Assembly: GCA_018894105.1 (NCBI GenBank)
Contig: CM032128.1
Coordinates: forward strand, 19,511,001-19,575,000
Length of the DNA: 64,000 nucleotides
Reading direction: 5' to 3'
Source of the DNA: Jacaranda mimosifolia
Lineage: Eukaryota > Streptophyta > Magnoliopsida > Lamiales > Bignoniaceae
Positions 24,813 through 36,833 of the stretch are shown here, in pieces; the stretch's first letter is position 1; every line of letters begins with the position of its first letter. The translations under genes and the position numbers were made by a program. A model generated the notes under the pieces. That model worked only from the letters and a program-made list of their open reading frames with translations. It did no database searches and had not been told where the DNA came from.

Positions 24813-27800
24813 TTATCTGAGTCTGCAAACATTAACCAAATCCAAGCAATGCTCAAATTTGATTCCTAGAACAGCCTTAGTCAACATTTTTGCCGGATTA
24901 TACTTAGTCCCAACCTTGTAAAGCAACATGACACCTTGAGACACCATATTCCTAACAAAGTGATGCCTTACATCTATGTGCTTTGTTCTATCATGAAACG
25001 TTTTATTCTTTAACAAGTGTATGACACTCTAACTGTCACAAAATACCTTAGTGATCTCAGAAGTCATACCCATATCATCAATTAGCCCCTTTAGCCAAAT
25101 GCCTTCCTTGACGCCTTCAGCCAAAGCCATGTACTTAGCTTCTATTGTGGACAATAAAACTGATGACTGCAAAGTCGCCTTCCAGCTAATCGTACAACTT
25201 GATACACAAAACATATAGCCCGTCATGGGCCTTCTGCTGTCTAAATCTCCTGCATAATCTGCATCCACATAGACAATAATTCTTATAGTAGAATTTGATT
25301 GACTATACCTCAAACATCTGTCTGCAGAGCCTCTCAGATACCTTATGATCCATTTCACAGCCTGTCAATAAGTCTTTCCTGGCTTGTGCATATGCCTTCT
25401 CATAACACTGACTGCATGTGAAATGTCTGGCCTCGTGCACACCATGTCATACATCAAGCTACCTACTACACTAGCATATGGCACATTAGACATGTGCTCC
25501 ACCTCCTCCTCAATACTCAGTAATAGATCTAATGAGAGCCTGAAATGAGCTGCAAGTGGCGTACTAACTGGATTGGACTTATCCATCCCAAATCGCTCAA
25601 GTACTTTCTCAATGTATTGTTGTTGAGACAAGTACAACAATCCTATATGTCTGTCCTGGATGATCTCCAAGCCCAAAATCTTCTTTGCACCACCAAAATC
25701 CTTCATCTCAAGTTCTTCACTTAACTGAGCTTTTAATTGGTTAATCTCAGATATATTTCTAGAGGTAATCAATATATCATCAAAGTACAATAGCAAATAT
25801 ACGATAAGGCTATCATTACAAATTTTTTCAATATACACAACAATCAAACTTACTTCAAGTATATCCTATCTTGGTAATAAAAGCATCAAATCTTTTATAC
25901 TGCTGCCTGGGAGACTCAGTCAGGCCATATAATGACCTCTTCAAAAGACATGCTTGATTTTGTTTTTCGAGAACAACGAACCCTTCTAGTTGACTCATGT
26001 AGATTTGTTCCTCCAACGAACCCGTTTGGTTGACTCATGTAGATATGTTCCTCCAACTCACCATGCAGAAATGCTGTTTTTACATCTATCTGCTCCAGCT
26101 CCATATCAAACAGAGCAATTATAGCAAGTAAAACAGGAATGGAAGTATGGTTACAACTGGGGAGAACACTTCATGAAAGTCAACTCCCTCTCTCTAAGTA
26201 AAACCCTTGGCAACCAGTCACGCCTTGTATCTAGCATCTTCAACACCGGGAATCCCATCCTTTTTCTTGTAGATTCATTTGCAACCTACAATCTTCTGCC
26301 TTTTGGGTACATCAACTAGCTCCCATGTGCCATTCTTGTGTAGAGACTCCATCTCTTCACTCATAGCTGCAACCCATTTATCATAATCTGGCCTAAAATT
26401 ACCTCTTAGTATGAGATGGGATCATCTCTTACAAACTCCTCAGCTGAACACAAAGCATAAGCTACCAGATCTGAGTAAGCAAACTACTGTGGTGGTTTGA
26501 GCTGCCTCCTTTCCCTATCGTGAGCTAAGCGACAATTTTATAGTGGTTCATTTTCCTACTGTTAATTAGGTGATAATGTGCTCTCACCAGTTTCATCTAC
26601 CACCCTCTATTTCCCCTGTGAAACTTGTGGAGGATCAATATAAATCTCCCCCTTTTCCTTAACGCCGTGTTGATCGCTTTCCTACTGCTCCATCTTCTTC
26701 ATCAATGCAGACTCATCAAATGTCACGTCCCTACTGATAATCATCTTGGAGCCCTTGTCATTAGTACACCACAAACGATAACCTTTAACTCCATCTACAT
26801 AGCCTAGAAATATCTACTTCCTAGCCCTTGGCTCAAGCTTCCTATCCTGGACATGAGCATAAGCTGGACACTCAAATACTCTAAGATTTGAGTAATCAAC
26901 AGAAAACCCGAACCAAACTTCCATTGGTGTCTTGCAGTCGAAAGCAGTTGATGGTGACCTATTCACCAAATAACACGCTTATGCCCAAAAATCCTTGGAC
27001 AATCCAGCATTAAAGAGCATGCATTTAGCTCTTTCCAAGATAGTCCTGTTTATCTGTTCTGCAACTCCATTCTGCTATAGTGTATGTACAACTGTGCAAT
27101 GCCTCACAATTCCTTCCTTGTCGCAAAATTCTTGAAATTCCTTATTGTAGAACCTCAATCCATTGTCAGTCCTCAAGCACTTGATCTTTTTTCATGTCTG
27201 CTTCTCAATTAAGGTATTCCATTACTTGAAGTTGACAAACACCTCATCTTTATGCTTCAGCATATACACCTATACTTTCCGTGAGAAATCATCTATGAAT
27301 GTTAGCATGTACCTTGCACCTCCCTTTGAAGAAACCTGAGAAGGTTCCCAAAGATCTGAGTGAATGTAATCCAAGGTGCCCTTGGTCCTGTGAACTACAG
27401 TGTCGAATTTCACCCTGTGTTACTTGCCCAGCACACACTGCTTGTAGAAATCCAGCTCTCTAGTCTTCTCTCCACCAAGCAATCCTCGTTTGCTCAATTC
27501 TGACATCCCCCTTTCACCCATATGCCCAAGCCGCATATGCTCTAGTCTCGTAGTATCATTGATTGATGAAGAAACTATTGTAGTACCAAAAACCGTGTTT
27601 CCCAGCAATATGTAAAAGTTGTTCTGCTTGTCTCCCTTCATGATAAGCAATGCGCCTTTAGAAACCCGCAGAACTCCATCTCGAGCTCTGTATTCACAAC
27701 CATTCTTATCCAGAGTACCCAGCGATATCAGATTTTTCTTCAGATCTGGAACATGACTCACATTTGTTAAGGTTCTTACTATGCCATCATGCATTCTGAT

Positions 27801-28349
27801 ACAAACTGAGCCAATTCGTACAGCCCTGCAAGAAGCATCATTTTCCATAAGCACTTTACCACCATCATATTTATGGTATGTGATAAATCAATCTTCTCAA
27901 GGGCACATGTGGTAGGAACAACCACTATCCAAAACAGATTCAGAGCTTAGTAAAGTTTCAGCAACATTGATAACAAGCCCACCATCAGACTCATCCTCAA
28001 CAATTCCTGCGACATTATCATGTTTCTGATAAGAAGTTTCACTTGATCCTTCGCCTTTCCTCGTTCTGGATAATTCCATTTCCAATGTCCCTTTCCACCG
28101 TACTTAAAACACTTGTCACCATTTCTAGGCTTGGTTCGAGACTTAGATTGGCCTCTACTCCTTCTCCTTTCTCTTGGTCTCCCTTTTGCCACCAATCCTT
28201 TCCTACTTTCACCATCGTTGCTGCCCAGGACATGTTTTCTCAACTCGTTGAAATTCAATGAGGCCTTCATATCCTCCACTGAAATTGTATCTCTCCCATA
28301 TAGCAAAGTAGTAACCAAGTGCTCAAAAGATTTTGGCAGAGAACACAAG
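24813..28349 (-). pseudogene. Copia element E: pol and 3' part of gag
   Basis: Minus strand. From the right: gag with SLPKSFEHLVTTLLYGRDTI (about 28330-28270) and zinc knuckle CFKYGGKGHWKWNYPE, in which two of three cysteines are tyrosine; protease VLDSGCSYHMC (DSG retained, about 27915); GAG-pre-integrase RLGHMGERGMSELSKRGLL (27420-27560); integrase with a DNG motif and QNGVAEQINRT (about 27075); RT (26104-25365) with YFDDILI and ILGLEIIQDR; RNase H (25358-24813) with YVDADYAGDLDSRRP. Stops and frame changes occur in integrase and RT (about 25850-25920, 26130-26430). The organisation matches Tork/TNT1 elements. Confidence 0.9.
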
Positions 28350-28699
28350 AGATCCACTACAACAATTTGCACTTCACGTAAAAAAAATTTTTGTAACAAA
28401 GGTAAAATTCGTTACATATGTCAGATTTATTGTAACAAAATTGATTTTTTGTTACAAATAACATTTTCTTTAGTAACAAAGTAAAAGTCTTGTTACCTTT
28501 AACTCAAATTTGTTACCTTAAATTTTTTATGTTCGTAACTAAATAATTATTCGTTACGAAAAATGTTATTTTGTTATATATAGCATTTTTCATCATATAA
28601 GAAGATATATTTGTAACAAAATTTGGTACCTTTTGTAACAACAAAATATTTGTTACAAATAAAATATATTGTAACAAAGATTTTAGTTACTAAATTTTA

Positions 28700-29960
28700 A
28701 TTAACTTCCCTCCAAAATTTATTCCCTCCAAATATCAATTGTATACATATGGTAACAATGATTTTCGTTACAAATTATAAACGAATATTAAATTAAATTT
28801 TTACTATTACTTGTGGGTTGGGCTTTTGTTCAAGAAATGAACTTCACAATAATGTAAAGAATTTGTTAATTGGGCTTAACTAATTTTTTAGTGAATTATT
28901 ATTGAACTGGGTTTTATTGTAAATATTGAGCTTGAAGAAATTTGAAGTGAATAATCCATTAGTTGGGCCAATTTCTTTAAAATATTGGGTTTTATAACTT
29001 TTTTTGTGAATTATTCAATGAATTGGGAGTTTTCATTTAGACGAAAAATAAAAAATTGGCCCCGTAACTATACCCTACTGGCAAATTTTGACTTTATGTT
29101 TTTGGTACACTAGCTTTTGAATTTTGGCAATCTGAGGATAAATTTAGCCCGAATACATTTGCAGCAGGCCCGATCCACATGGCGCCACGTCACATCCTCT
29201 CTCCTACGTGGCATGTAGTGTGGCAACCCCTTCTTGCCATGTATTTTACTATACCAAAAAAAAAAAGATATTTGCACAAAAAATTAAAAATAGGTACATA
29301 AAAATTGAAAAAAGTAAAAAGATTAAAAAAAAAAAAGATAAATCTTGAAAAATATTTATATACTTATACATTTATATATATATATATATATTCACATATA
29401 TAAACACACATACACATGTATCCCACTTGCTAACTTATCAAATTAAATGAATTGAGTCCTAAAAAAAATTTAAAACTTGCACATTAGAATTTAAAATATC
29501 AAATATCCTTCAAATTTATAAAATTTTATTTCCTACGAATTTACCATCTAATTTTTTTTTTAAATCTAATTTATCACGTTAGGCCATACAATTTTAATAA
29601 TATTAAGTTAAAATATCTAATAATGTTAAAATAGTAAAATATCTAAAAATTTAAATAAATTTTGTTGACTTTATTTATTAAGTTAAAAATGAAATAAAAA
29701 TTAAACAAAAAAAAAAATTAAGTCTATCCTATTATGTATATAATTCAAAATTACATAAAAATATTAAAATGATAAATACATCTAAAATAATTCTGTTAAA
29801 TATAAATATATTTTATTTATTCAGATATAACAAAATAAAATTTAAACAATAAAATTTTGAGTCTATCATCCTAACTATATACTTGTAGATTACATAATAA
29901 AATTAAAATAAAAAATATTCTAAAATAATTCAATTATTCAATTAATATAAATAAAGATTA
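28700..29960. other. AT-rich interior of CACTA 1
   Basis: No gene. A short, less AT-rich patch at about 29050-29240, beginning CCCCGTAACTATACCC and including CCACGTCACATCC and CTACGTGGCATG, resembles the end of another DNA transposon, but no partner inverted repeat could be fixed. Confidence 0.35.
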
Positions 29961-29962
29961 AA

Positions 29963-29964
<2 letters not shown>

Positions 29965-30029
<65 letters not shown>

Positions 30030-30037
30030 AAGAAGAA
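29965..30037 (+). repeat. Compound microsatellite (TAA)n-(AGA)n
   Basis: About 36 bp of (TAA)n passes directly into about 37 bp of (AGA)n inside CACTA 1. Confidence 0.95.
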
Positions 30038-30078
30038 TCCCTACTCTTCCCCTCCAGTACTTCATATATTTCTCATTT

Positions 30079-30500
30079 CTTTTCTTTTTTCTTCATTCTT
30101 TTCTTTTCTTTTTATTCGCATTTCTCTCTTCTTCCATTATTTCATATATTTCTCATTTTATACATATATGTATAAATTTATCATTGTTTCTCATTTCTCA
30201 TTATTTCATATATTCTCATTTTATACATATATATATATATAAATTTATCTATAAAATTTTAAATAATTTTTATTTTTATCTTTTTTCTTTCTAATTATTC
30301 ATACATGTATGCTTATTTTTTCTATATAATATACATATATATAAATTTATCAATAAAATTTAAATTACTTTTATTTTATCTATTTTTTTATTTATTCATT
30401 CCAAATTAAATAATATTTCATATTTATAAAAACATATATATAATATAATTTTTTATTCATACTTATATGCATATATAGTATATATATATATACATATATA
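30079..30500 (+). repeat. Internal repeat of CACTA 1, copy 1
   Basis: A 420-bp AT-rich module (polypyrimidine stretch, then TTTCTCATTATTTCATATAT and a TATATA-flanked core with TTATTCATACATGTATG) that recurs at 33888-34310 and, without its first part, at 34938-35265. A shorter partial copy follows at about 30530-30627. The rest of this interval to 32990 is AT-rich sequence without recognisable genes. Confidence 0.7.
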
Positions 30501-30639
30501 TATATTTCAATAAAATTTAAAGAAGATTCATCATATATTTCTCATTTTATACATATATAAATTTATCATTATTTCTCATTTCTCATTATTTCATATATTC
30601 TTATTTTATACATATGTATAAATTTATTTAATGAATTTG

Positions 30640-32990
30640 GATGGCAATGCAATTTTGTTTCCCTCCAACTTTGTATTCCCTCCAAAATTTGGCCCATAAA
30701 AAATATTAACAATTGTTTTTATTATTAGTTTGACATAATAATTTAACTTGATTTCTTCCAAAAAATTCCCTCTAACAATAATGAATTCTCTTCATTTTTT
30801 CGATTCCTCTAAATTTTAGCTCCTCCATTTGTTTTGTATAAATAATCTATAGAAAAATTAATTTCTTTTATCTTAGATTATATGATGAATTGACATATAA
30901 TTTTTAAATTATTAAATGATTTTCTATTATAGTTAAAATAGTTAAATAACATATAATTTGGACTTATAAATTTTGGTGCTTAACAATTTAATTTTTTATT
31001 ATAATTTATTACAATATTTATTTAGAAAAATTCTAAAAACTCCTTAAAATAAATAGTTAAAGGTTACATAGCTGAATAACAAAAGAAAATAAAGAAATCT
31101 AGTTTACCATAATACTTAATGAAAAGAAAACAATCCCTGAAGTTAGGCCTGTTAATTTTACACTTCGTATTTTAATCGTTGTATTGGTCAATTAAAGGTT
31201 TTTATAACTTATAGATATCTATATGTTAATTGTGTGTATATTTTACTATATAAATTTCTAAAATAAAGATAACTTTCGTGGTTTAATATAGTGTAAAAAA
31301 AGTATTAACTTAAAGTATATTATTAAATATAATGATTATTAACTTTCATAGACTTGAACAAATTGTTCTTAAAAATTAGTTGGTCTACATATTATATTTC
31401 CTTCAAAAAATAAGTTTCCCTCCAAAAATGAATTCCCTTATTATTTTTTAATTCCCTCCAAATTTTTGCTCCTCCCTCCATTTTGTGTATAAATAGTATG
31501 TACAAAAATTATTTATTTTATCTTATATTATAAGATGAATTATGATGTATTATTATGGAGGTTAAAAATTTAATTCTATTTTTTGTTATTATTTATTAGG
31601 ACATTGTTTTTGAACAAAAAGATTTTAGAAAAATTGTTTATAAATTCTAAAAACTTTAGTCTTTACGTGTAATTAATTTCATTTTAAAAATTAAAATATT
31701 TTGTACTAACAATCTATTGATATGGACAATTTGAACATGCATTTATTGAAAATTTTCTATACTTAATTAACGCAAATTGTTTTAAAATTGATCAACTTGT
31801 ATAGCTTTAATATAGTTGCAAATTTTTAAATTATTTTGAAATACTCACGACATTATAATATTAAAATTTATATTAATATTAATATTAATATTAATATCAA
31901 CTTGTAGACGTCGGTTGAAAATTTATATTAAAATTCAAAAATATCCTTCAAAAGCTGTTTTGATTATCTTTAAGACAAAAATACCCTTGGACTTATTTGT
32001 AACTTTAACATGGGGGTTTAACGTTAATATTATTTAAATTACTCAGAATAAATTTAAATAATTTTATTAATATTTTTTTAAATATTAAATAATCTTTTAA
32101 TTAAAGTTGGATTAAAAAAAATAAAAATTTAAAATCATCAACATATGTAAAGTAATTGAATCAAATTTAATTAAACATACTTATTAATTATAAAATAAAA
32201 ATAAAAATCAAATTCATCTCTTAATTAAATATGATTTTATTTTTAAATTACATCCCAATAATATTAAAAAATAATCATATCTAAAATAATTTATTTTTAT
32301 TAAGTTAAATATATTTATTAAATATAAAAAAATATTTATTAACTAAAATAAATAATTTAAAAATAAAAATAAGATCTACAAATATCATACTAACACTAGT
32401 AATTTTAAAACGTCTATTTCACCCTATCAACCTAATAAAAAAATTATTGATATAATATCTTGTTCCCTTCTGAAACACAAATAAATAAATAATTTTTTCT
32501 CAATTTATTTTTTACCTACCACCCAAAATACAAACAAACAACCATTACTTTCTCCAACCCCACTTCCAAAAAAACCATATTGCTAAAATATTTTGAAAAA
32601 ATGCTCCAATTCATAAACAAACAAGCCCTAATTTAAACTAATTTAATTAAATTTATTAATTAATAAAAATTAAATAAGTCAAAATTTGGGAGATATAGAG
32701 TTGGAATCCTGTGAGACCTTGATGTGTGTGTGTGTATATAAATAAAAAAATTAAATTTATTTATTAATCAAAATAAATAATTTAAATAAAAATAAAATCT
32801 AAAATTTTATCCTAACAATATAATTTTAATAATTTTAAATAAATAAATATTTTTAATTATTTTGAACAAAATAATGAAATGATTTTAAATAAATAACATA
32901 AGTAAAAAATTTTAATTTAAGCTAATTTAATTAAAATTTATTAATTAACAATAAACAATTAAGTAAATATATATACATATATATATATAT
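30640..32990. other. AT-rich sequence inside CACTA 1, no gene seen
   Basis: Long runs of A/T, phrases such as TTCCCTCCAAA repeated loosely at about 30660, 30760, 31415 and 31450, and a (TTAATA)n-like tract at about 31860-31900. No coding sequence or RNA gene is visible. Confidence 0.5.
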
Positions 32991-32999
32991 ATTTTACTT

Positions 33000-33180
33000 C
33001 TTTCTTCCACATCCCCTCCCCCCCCCCAACCCACCCCTGCCTCTTCCAAGTAGCACCCCCCCACCCCGCCAACTCCACCCTAGACCTGGCCATGGCTGCC
33101 CAGATCTGGCCGCTAGCTACTGGCCATTTTTCCATGGCCAGCAACCAGCAGTGAGGGGTTGGGGGAGACAGGGGTGGGTA
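33000..33180. repeat. GC-rich inverted-repeat island
   Basis: A C-rich strand (33012-33060) is followed by a G-rich one (33150-33180). ACCCACCCCTG at 33029-33039 has its exact reverse complement at 33169-33179, and the centre contains CCATGG and TGGCCA palindromes. The island could fold into a hairpin; it is flanked on both sides by (TA)n. Confidence 0.6.
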
Positions 33181-33887
33181 TTATATATATATGTATATAT
33201 TTAGATGATATTTATTTTATATATATTTATATTGATATTATACATATATATATTTATATGATATTTATATTGAGATATAAATTTGTTTTATGAGGATTTT
33301 GTTATATATTTTTAAAAAAAATTATTATTTTTTAAAATTTTTTTAATGAAGGTTGATAGGGCAATTCAAATTTTGTGAAATTTTTATAAATAAGACAAAA
33401 TTTTGAGCTGTTGGGTAATTATTTTTTTTTTAATTTAACGGTTTTGCCTGAATACTAATGGAAGTTGAGGTGTTATTCCAATAGTATTAAAATTTTTAGA
33501 GTTTTGGTCCTATAAGTGTCAACTTAATTATCGAAAGTGCAAACCCCCCCATCCAAATATAATTTTTCTAATATAACCAAACACTACATTAGCAAAAAAG
33601 AAAAAAGAAAACCAAGGGCTCTATTGAAATGGTAATAATTTTATTGGGCTAGTTGCAATTTACCCTAATGTGATTTGTGAAATAAGTGTCAAATCCTTAT
33701 GTGAAATATATATATATATATATATATACACAAAACAACTTCTTTATGTTTTATAAAACCACGCACACTGCCTCCCTCTCTACATTTATTGCCCATTGAA
33801 TATAAAAGATCAATTTACCCTTAATCATTTCACATATATACAATTCAATTTAAATAACTTTTTATTATCATATTTTATTTATTTATT

Positions 33888-34490
33888 CTTTTTTTTCATT
33901 CTTTTCTTTTCTTTTCTTTTTATTCTCATTTCTCTCTTCTATTATTTCATATATTTCTCATTTTATACATATATATAAATTTATCATTGTTTCTCATTTC
34001 TCATTATTTCATATATTCTCATTTTATACATATATATATATATATAAATTTATCTATAAAATTTTAAATAATTTTTATTTTTATCTTTTTCTTTCTAATT
34101 ATTCATACATGTATACTTATTTTTTCTATTTATACTTATTCACATAAATATAATATACATATTTATAAATTTATCAATAAAATTTAAATTACTTTTATTT
34201 TTATCTATTTTTCTATTTATTCATTCCGAATTAAATAATATTTAATATTTATAAATATGTATAATATAATTTTTTGTTCGTACTTATTTACATATACAGT
34301 GTATATATATATACACCACAAGAAAATAGGTTAATCGCGCCATATACTTTGTGCTGATTTTTCTAAACTACCGCAATTAATAATATTATTTCTTTTACTT
34401 ATTAGATTGCTCTTTGTTTTTAACTTTAAACGGTTTTGTCCACAATTTGTTAATATATATATATATATATGTAATGCCAATTATTTTTTA
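33888..34490 (+). repeat. Internal repeat of CACTA 1, copy 2, with CACTA-like end fragment
   Basis: Copy 2 of the 420-bp module (33888-34310) is followed by ACCACAAGAAAATAGGTTAA (about 34315) and CGGTTTTGTCCACAATTTGT. The same order recurs at 34938-35560, so the module and the fragment were duplicated together. In this copy about 115 bp of the GC-rich GCGGCGG part is missing between two TGTG-like sites. Confidence 0.65.
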
Positions 34491-34937
34491 AAAACAATCT
34501 TATTTAATTTTAATTTTTGATTAAAAATCAATTAAGTTGAGACAAAAAAGTAAAATAAATCAAAATAAATATATGAAATATTTATAAAGTTAAAATCAAT
34601 ATTAGTATATAAGTTAATAGAAACCTTTTAATTTGACTCATAACTTAGTTATCGAATAATTAGGTGAAGAAAAGAATTTGGCATTAGTCATATAAAGTTA
34701 AAACTATAGTAAATTGATAAAATAATTATAAACTTAAAATTGATTTTAAAATATGAATTAGTGACAAAATATGAGGATGAAATTATAATGTAAAATAAAA
34801 TATAGAAAAAACAAATTATTGTATTCATTCTCAAATTTTTGTATAAATATAATTGGATATTGATGTTATATTTTGCAAATAACAAAAAAATAGTGAATAA
34901 CAAAAAAAGTTGTTAACCTTTCAAATAATCAAAATCA

Positions 34938-35580
34938 AAATTTCTCATTATTTCATATATTCTCATTTTATACATATATATATATATATATATAAATTTA
35001 TCCATAAAATTCTAATAATTTTTATTTTTATCTTTTTTCTTTCAAATTATTCATACATGTATACTTATTTTTTTCATTTATACTTATTCAAATATATATA
35101 ATATACATATATATAAATTTATCAATAAAATTTAAATTACTTTTATTTTTAGCTATTTTTTTCTATTTATTCATTCTGAATTAAATAATATTTAATATTT
35201 ATAACTATGTATATAATATAATTTTTCATTCAAACTTATATACATATAATATATATATATATACACACACAACTACAAGAAAATAGGTTAATTGCGGCAT
35301 ATATTTTGTGACGGTTTTGTCTCAACCGCCGCAAAATATTAATTTGACGGTGGTTGAACAATGATTTATCCAAACCGCCGCAGAATTCATAATAAATGGC
35401 GGCGGTTAGTGTAACACTCCCTGAATTAATAAATTCGTGCTGATTTTTTTAAATCGCCGGAATTAATAATATTGTTACTTTTGCTTGTTAGATTTCCCTT
35501 TGTTTTTTACTTTAAAGGGTTTTGTTCACAATTTTTTAATATTTATAGATATGTAATGCCAATTATTTTTTATAAATATT
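34938..35580 (+). repeat. Internal repeat of CACTA 1, copy 3, with second CACTA-type terminus
   Basis: Copy 3 of the AT-rich module (34938-35265) is followed by CTACAAGAAAATAGGTTAAT (about 35273), a typical CACTA terminal sequence. Inverted short repeats CAACCGCCGC and GGCGGCGGTT (35330-35410) then follow, the subterminal pattern of another plant CACTA family. This indicates a nested or captured end of a different CACTA element. Confidence 0.6.
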
Positions 35581-35904
35581 TTTTTTATAAATTTCTAAAA
35601 TAAAGTATTTTATATTATAAGCTCTTCTACAAAAATATTAAGCCTTTACCTAACAATTTATATATACATATATGTAATAAAATTTCTTTACTTCATGCAG
35701 CTATGTTATATAATTATCTCAGACTTTTTATTTATTTCTTTTAATTCGCTATTTGATACTCTTATTTTATTTATTCAAATGATAATTATTATTTTGTTTT
35801 TAAAAATAAAATAATGTTTGCTTGATAACATGTGAAATTGCTTGAGAGCTCTGTATAGAAGAGATGAATAAGTAATTGAGCAAATGTAAATATAAATTTT
35901 TTGA

Positions 35905-36345
35905 CATGCAGCCAAGATGGTTAGGGCTTGCTTGAGGGTGGGCATGGATGCGGGTTCGAAACCTTCTGGCAGCATGTTTCGATGAAATTGCGTTGGGCTG
36001 GCGCGGGTGCTAGGCCGGGTGGGCCGTGTGTGCTCGTGTTTGAGTGGGCTGGGCCTTGCGGAGGGGTCGGCGTGGGCGCTGGGCCACCGCTCAAGTGGGC
36101 CGGTGTGTGAGCTGGGCCGACGTAGGAGCTGGGCCTGCGCTTGGGTGGGCCAGTGTGGGCTCTGGGCCTTGCGGGTGGGCCTGTGCTCTGGTGGGCCGGC
36201 GCTGGCGGCCGGGGGGACAGGGCTTGGTGGCCCAATATGGGTGTTGGGCCGTGGGCTGGTGGGCGATGGCTCGGGTCGAGCACAGAGTTCAGCGGCCCAG
36301 CAGGCGTAGGCCTGATGTCAAATGGCTCATCCATATGAAGCAGCC
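35905..36345 (+). repeat. SINE-like head with GC-rich GGGCC-repeat body
   Basis: A good RNA polymerase III promoter pair is visible: box A AAGATGGTTAGGGC (35914-35927) and a perfect box B GGTTCGAAACC (35953-35963), 25 bp apart. The following 380 bp is strikingly GC-rich in an otherwise AT-rich element and repeats the words CTGGGCC and GTGGGCC many times. Long open frames occur on both strands only because stop codons are rare at this composition; I see no protein domain. It looks like a SINE whose body or insertion site carries a degenerate GGGCC repeat. Confidence 0.5.
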
Positions 36346-36369
36346 TAAACTGGAGCCCATGCGCACACG

Positions 36370-36833
36370 TTTAGTAACAAAACTTTTAGTTATTTATTCC
36401 ATTAGTAACGAAATTCTTATTTTTGAATTAATTTTTTTTAACTATTTGTAACCAAATATTTTGTTACATAAACAATTAGTAACTATACTTAATTAAATAA
36501 ATAATATCATTATATTATGCATTGGTAACGAAAAAATAAAATGCAACAAAATTGCCAATGTTTTAGTAACTAAATATTTCATTACGCTATAAAAATCTAT
36601 TGTAACTACTACATATTTTTGTTACTAATATCATATTTTGGTAACGATAAATTTCGTCGCCATAAGTCCATCATTCATAACGAACCATAAATTTCGTTAC
36701 TAAAACCTTTTGCGACGGGCTTTAGGGCACTAAACTTCAATAACGAAAAATTCATTACCAATATTTTGGGTAACGAATTTTAGCTTTATGGTAACAAAAT
36801 TATTCGTTACGAAAAGTGTAATTTTTTGTAGTG
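36370..36833 (-). repeat. Right subterminal region of CACTA 1
   Basis: Read inward from the terminus (minus strand) this about 460-bp block parallels 59844-60303 nearly throughout, including the shared phrases AACGAAATTTATGGTTC and GACGAAATTTATCGT. It carries repeated GTAACGAA-type units in both orientations, the usual transposase-binding architecture of CACTA ends. Confidence 0.8.

Larger units (their letters stand above)
28355..36833. mobile_element. CACTA (En/Spm) DNA transposon 1, non-coding, 8.5 kb, inserted in copia E gag
   Basis: The ends read CACTACAACAATTTGCACTT on the left and, inverted, CACTACAAAAAATTACACTT on the right. The host gag sequence resumes in frame across the insertion, and the 3-bp duplication AGA is seen at 28350-28352 and 36834-36836, with two extra bases (TC) between the left copy and the terminus. 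Both subterminal regions (28380-28700 and about 36370-36830) are packed with GTAAC/GTTAC-type repeats in both orientations. The interior is very AT-rich, with nested repeats, a SINE-like GC-rich patch and no transposase sequence, so it would have needed a helper. Confidence 0.88.

Noticed and set aside
29050..33560. A Mutator-like element with ends near 29055 and 33540
   Set aside because: Both areas have a MULE-like texture, but I could not align them as inverted repeats or find target duplications.
33796..35101. Open frames rich in Phe, Ile, Tyr within the AT-rich CACTA interior
   Set aside because: Composition is that of translated microsatellite-like AT repeats; not proteins.
35905..35975. 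Genuine tRNA gene
   Set aside because: Box A and B are present, but there is no acceptor stem pairing or anticodon arm that I can fold, so SINE head is more likely.
35921..36451. Overlapping long open frames on both strands (up to 137 codons, Pro/Ala/Gly/Trp-rich)
   Set aside because: They arise from stop-poor GC-rich repeat sequence; every frame is open, composition is extreme and no domain is visible.
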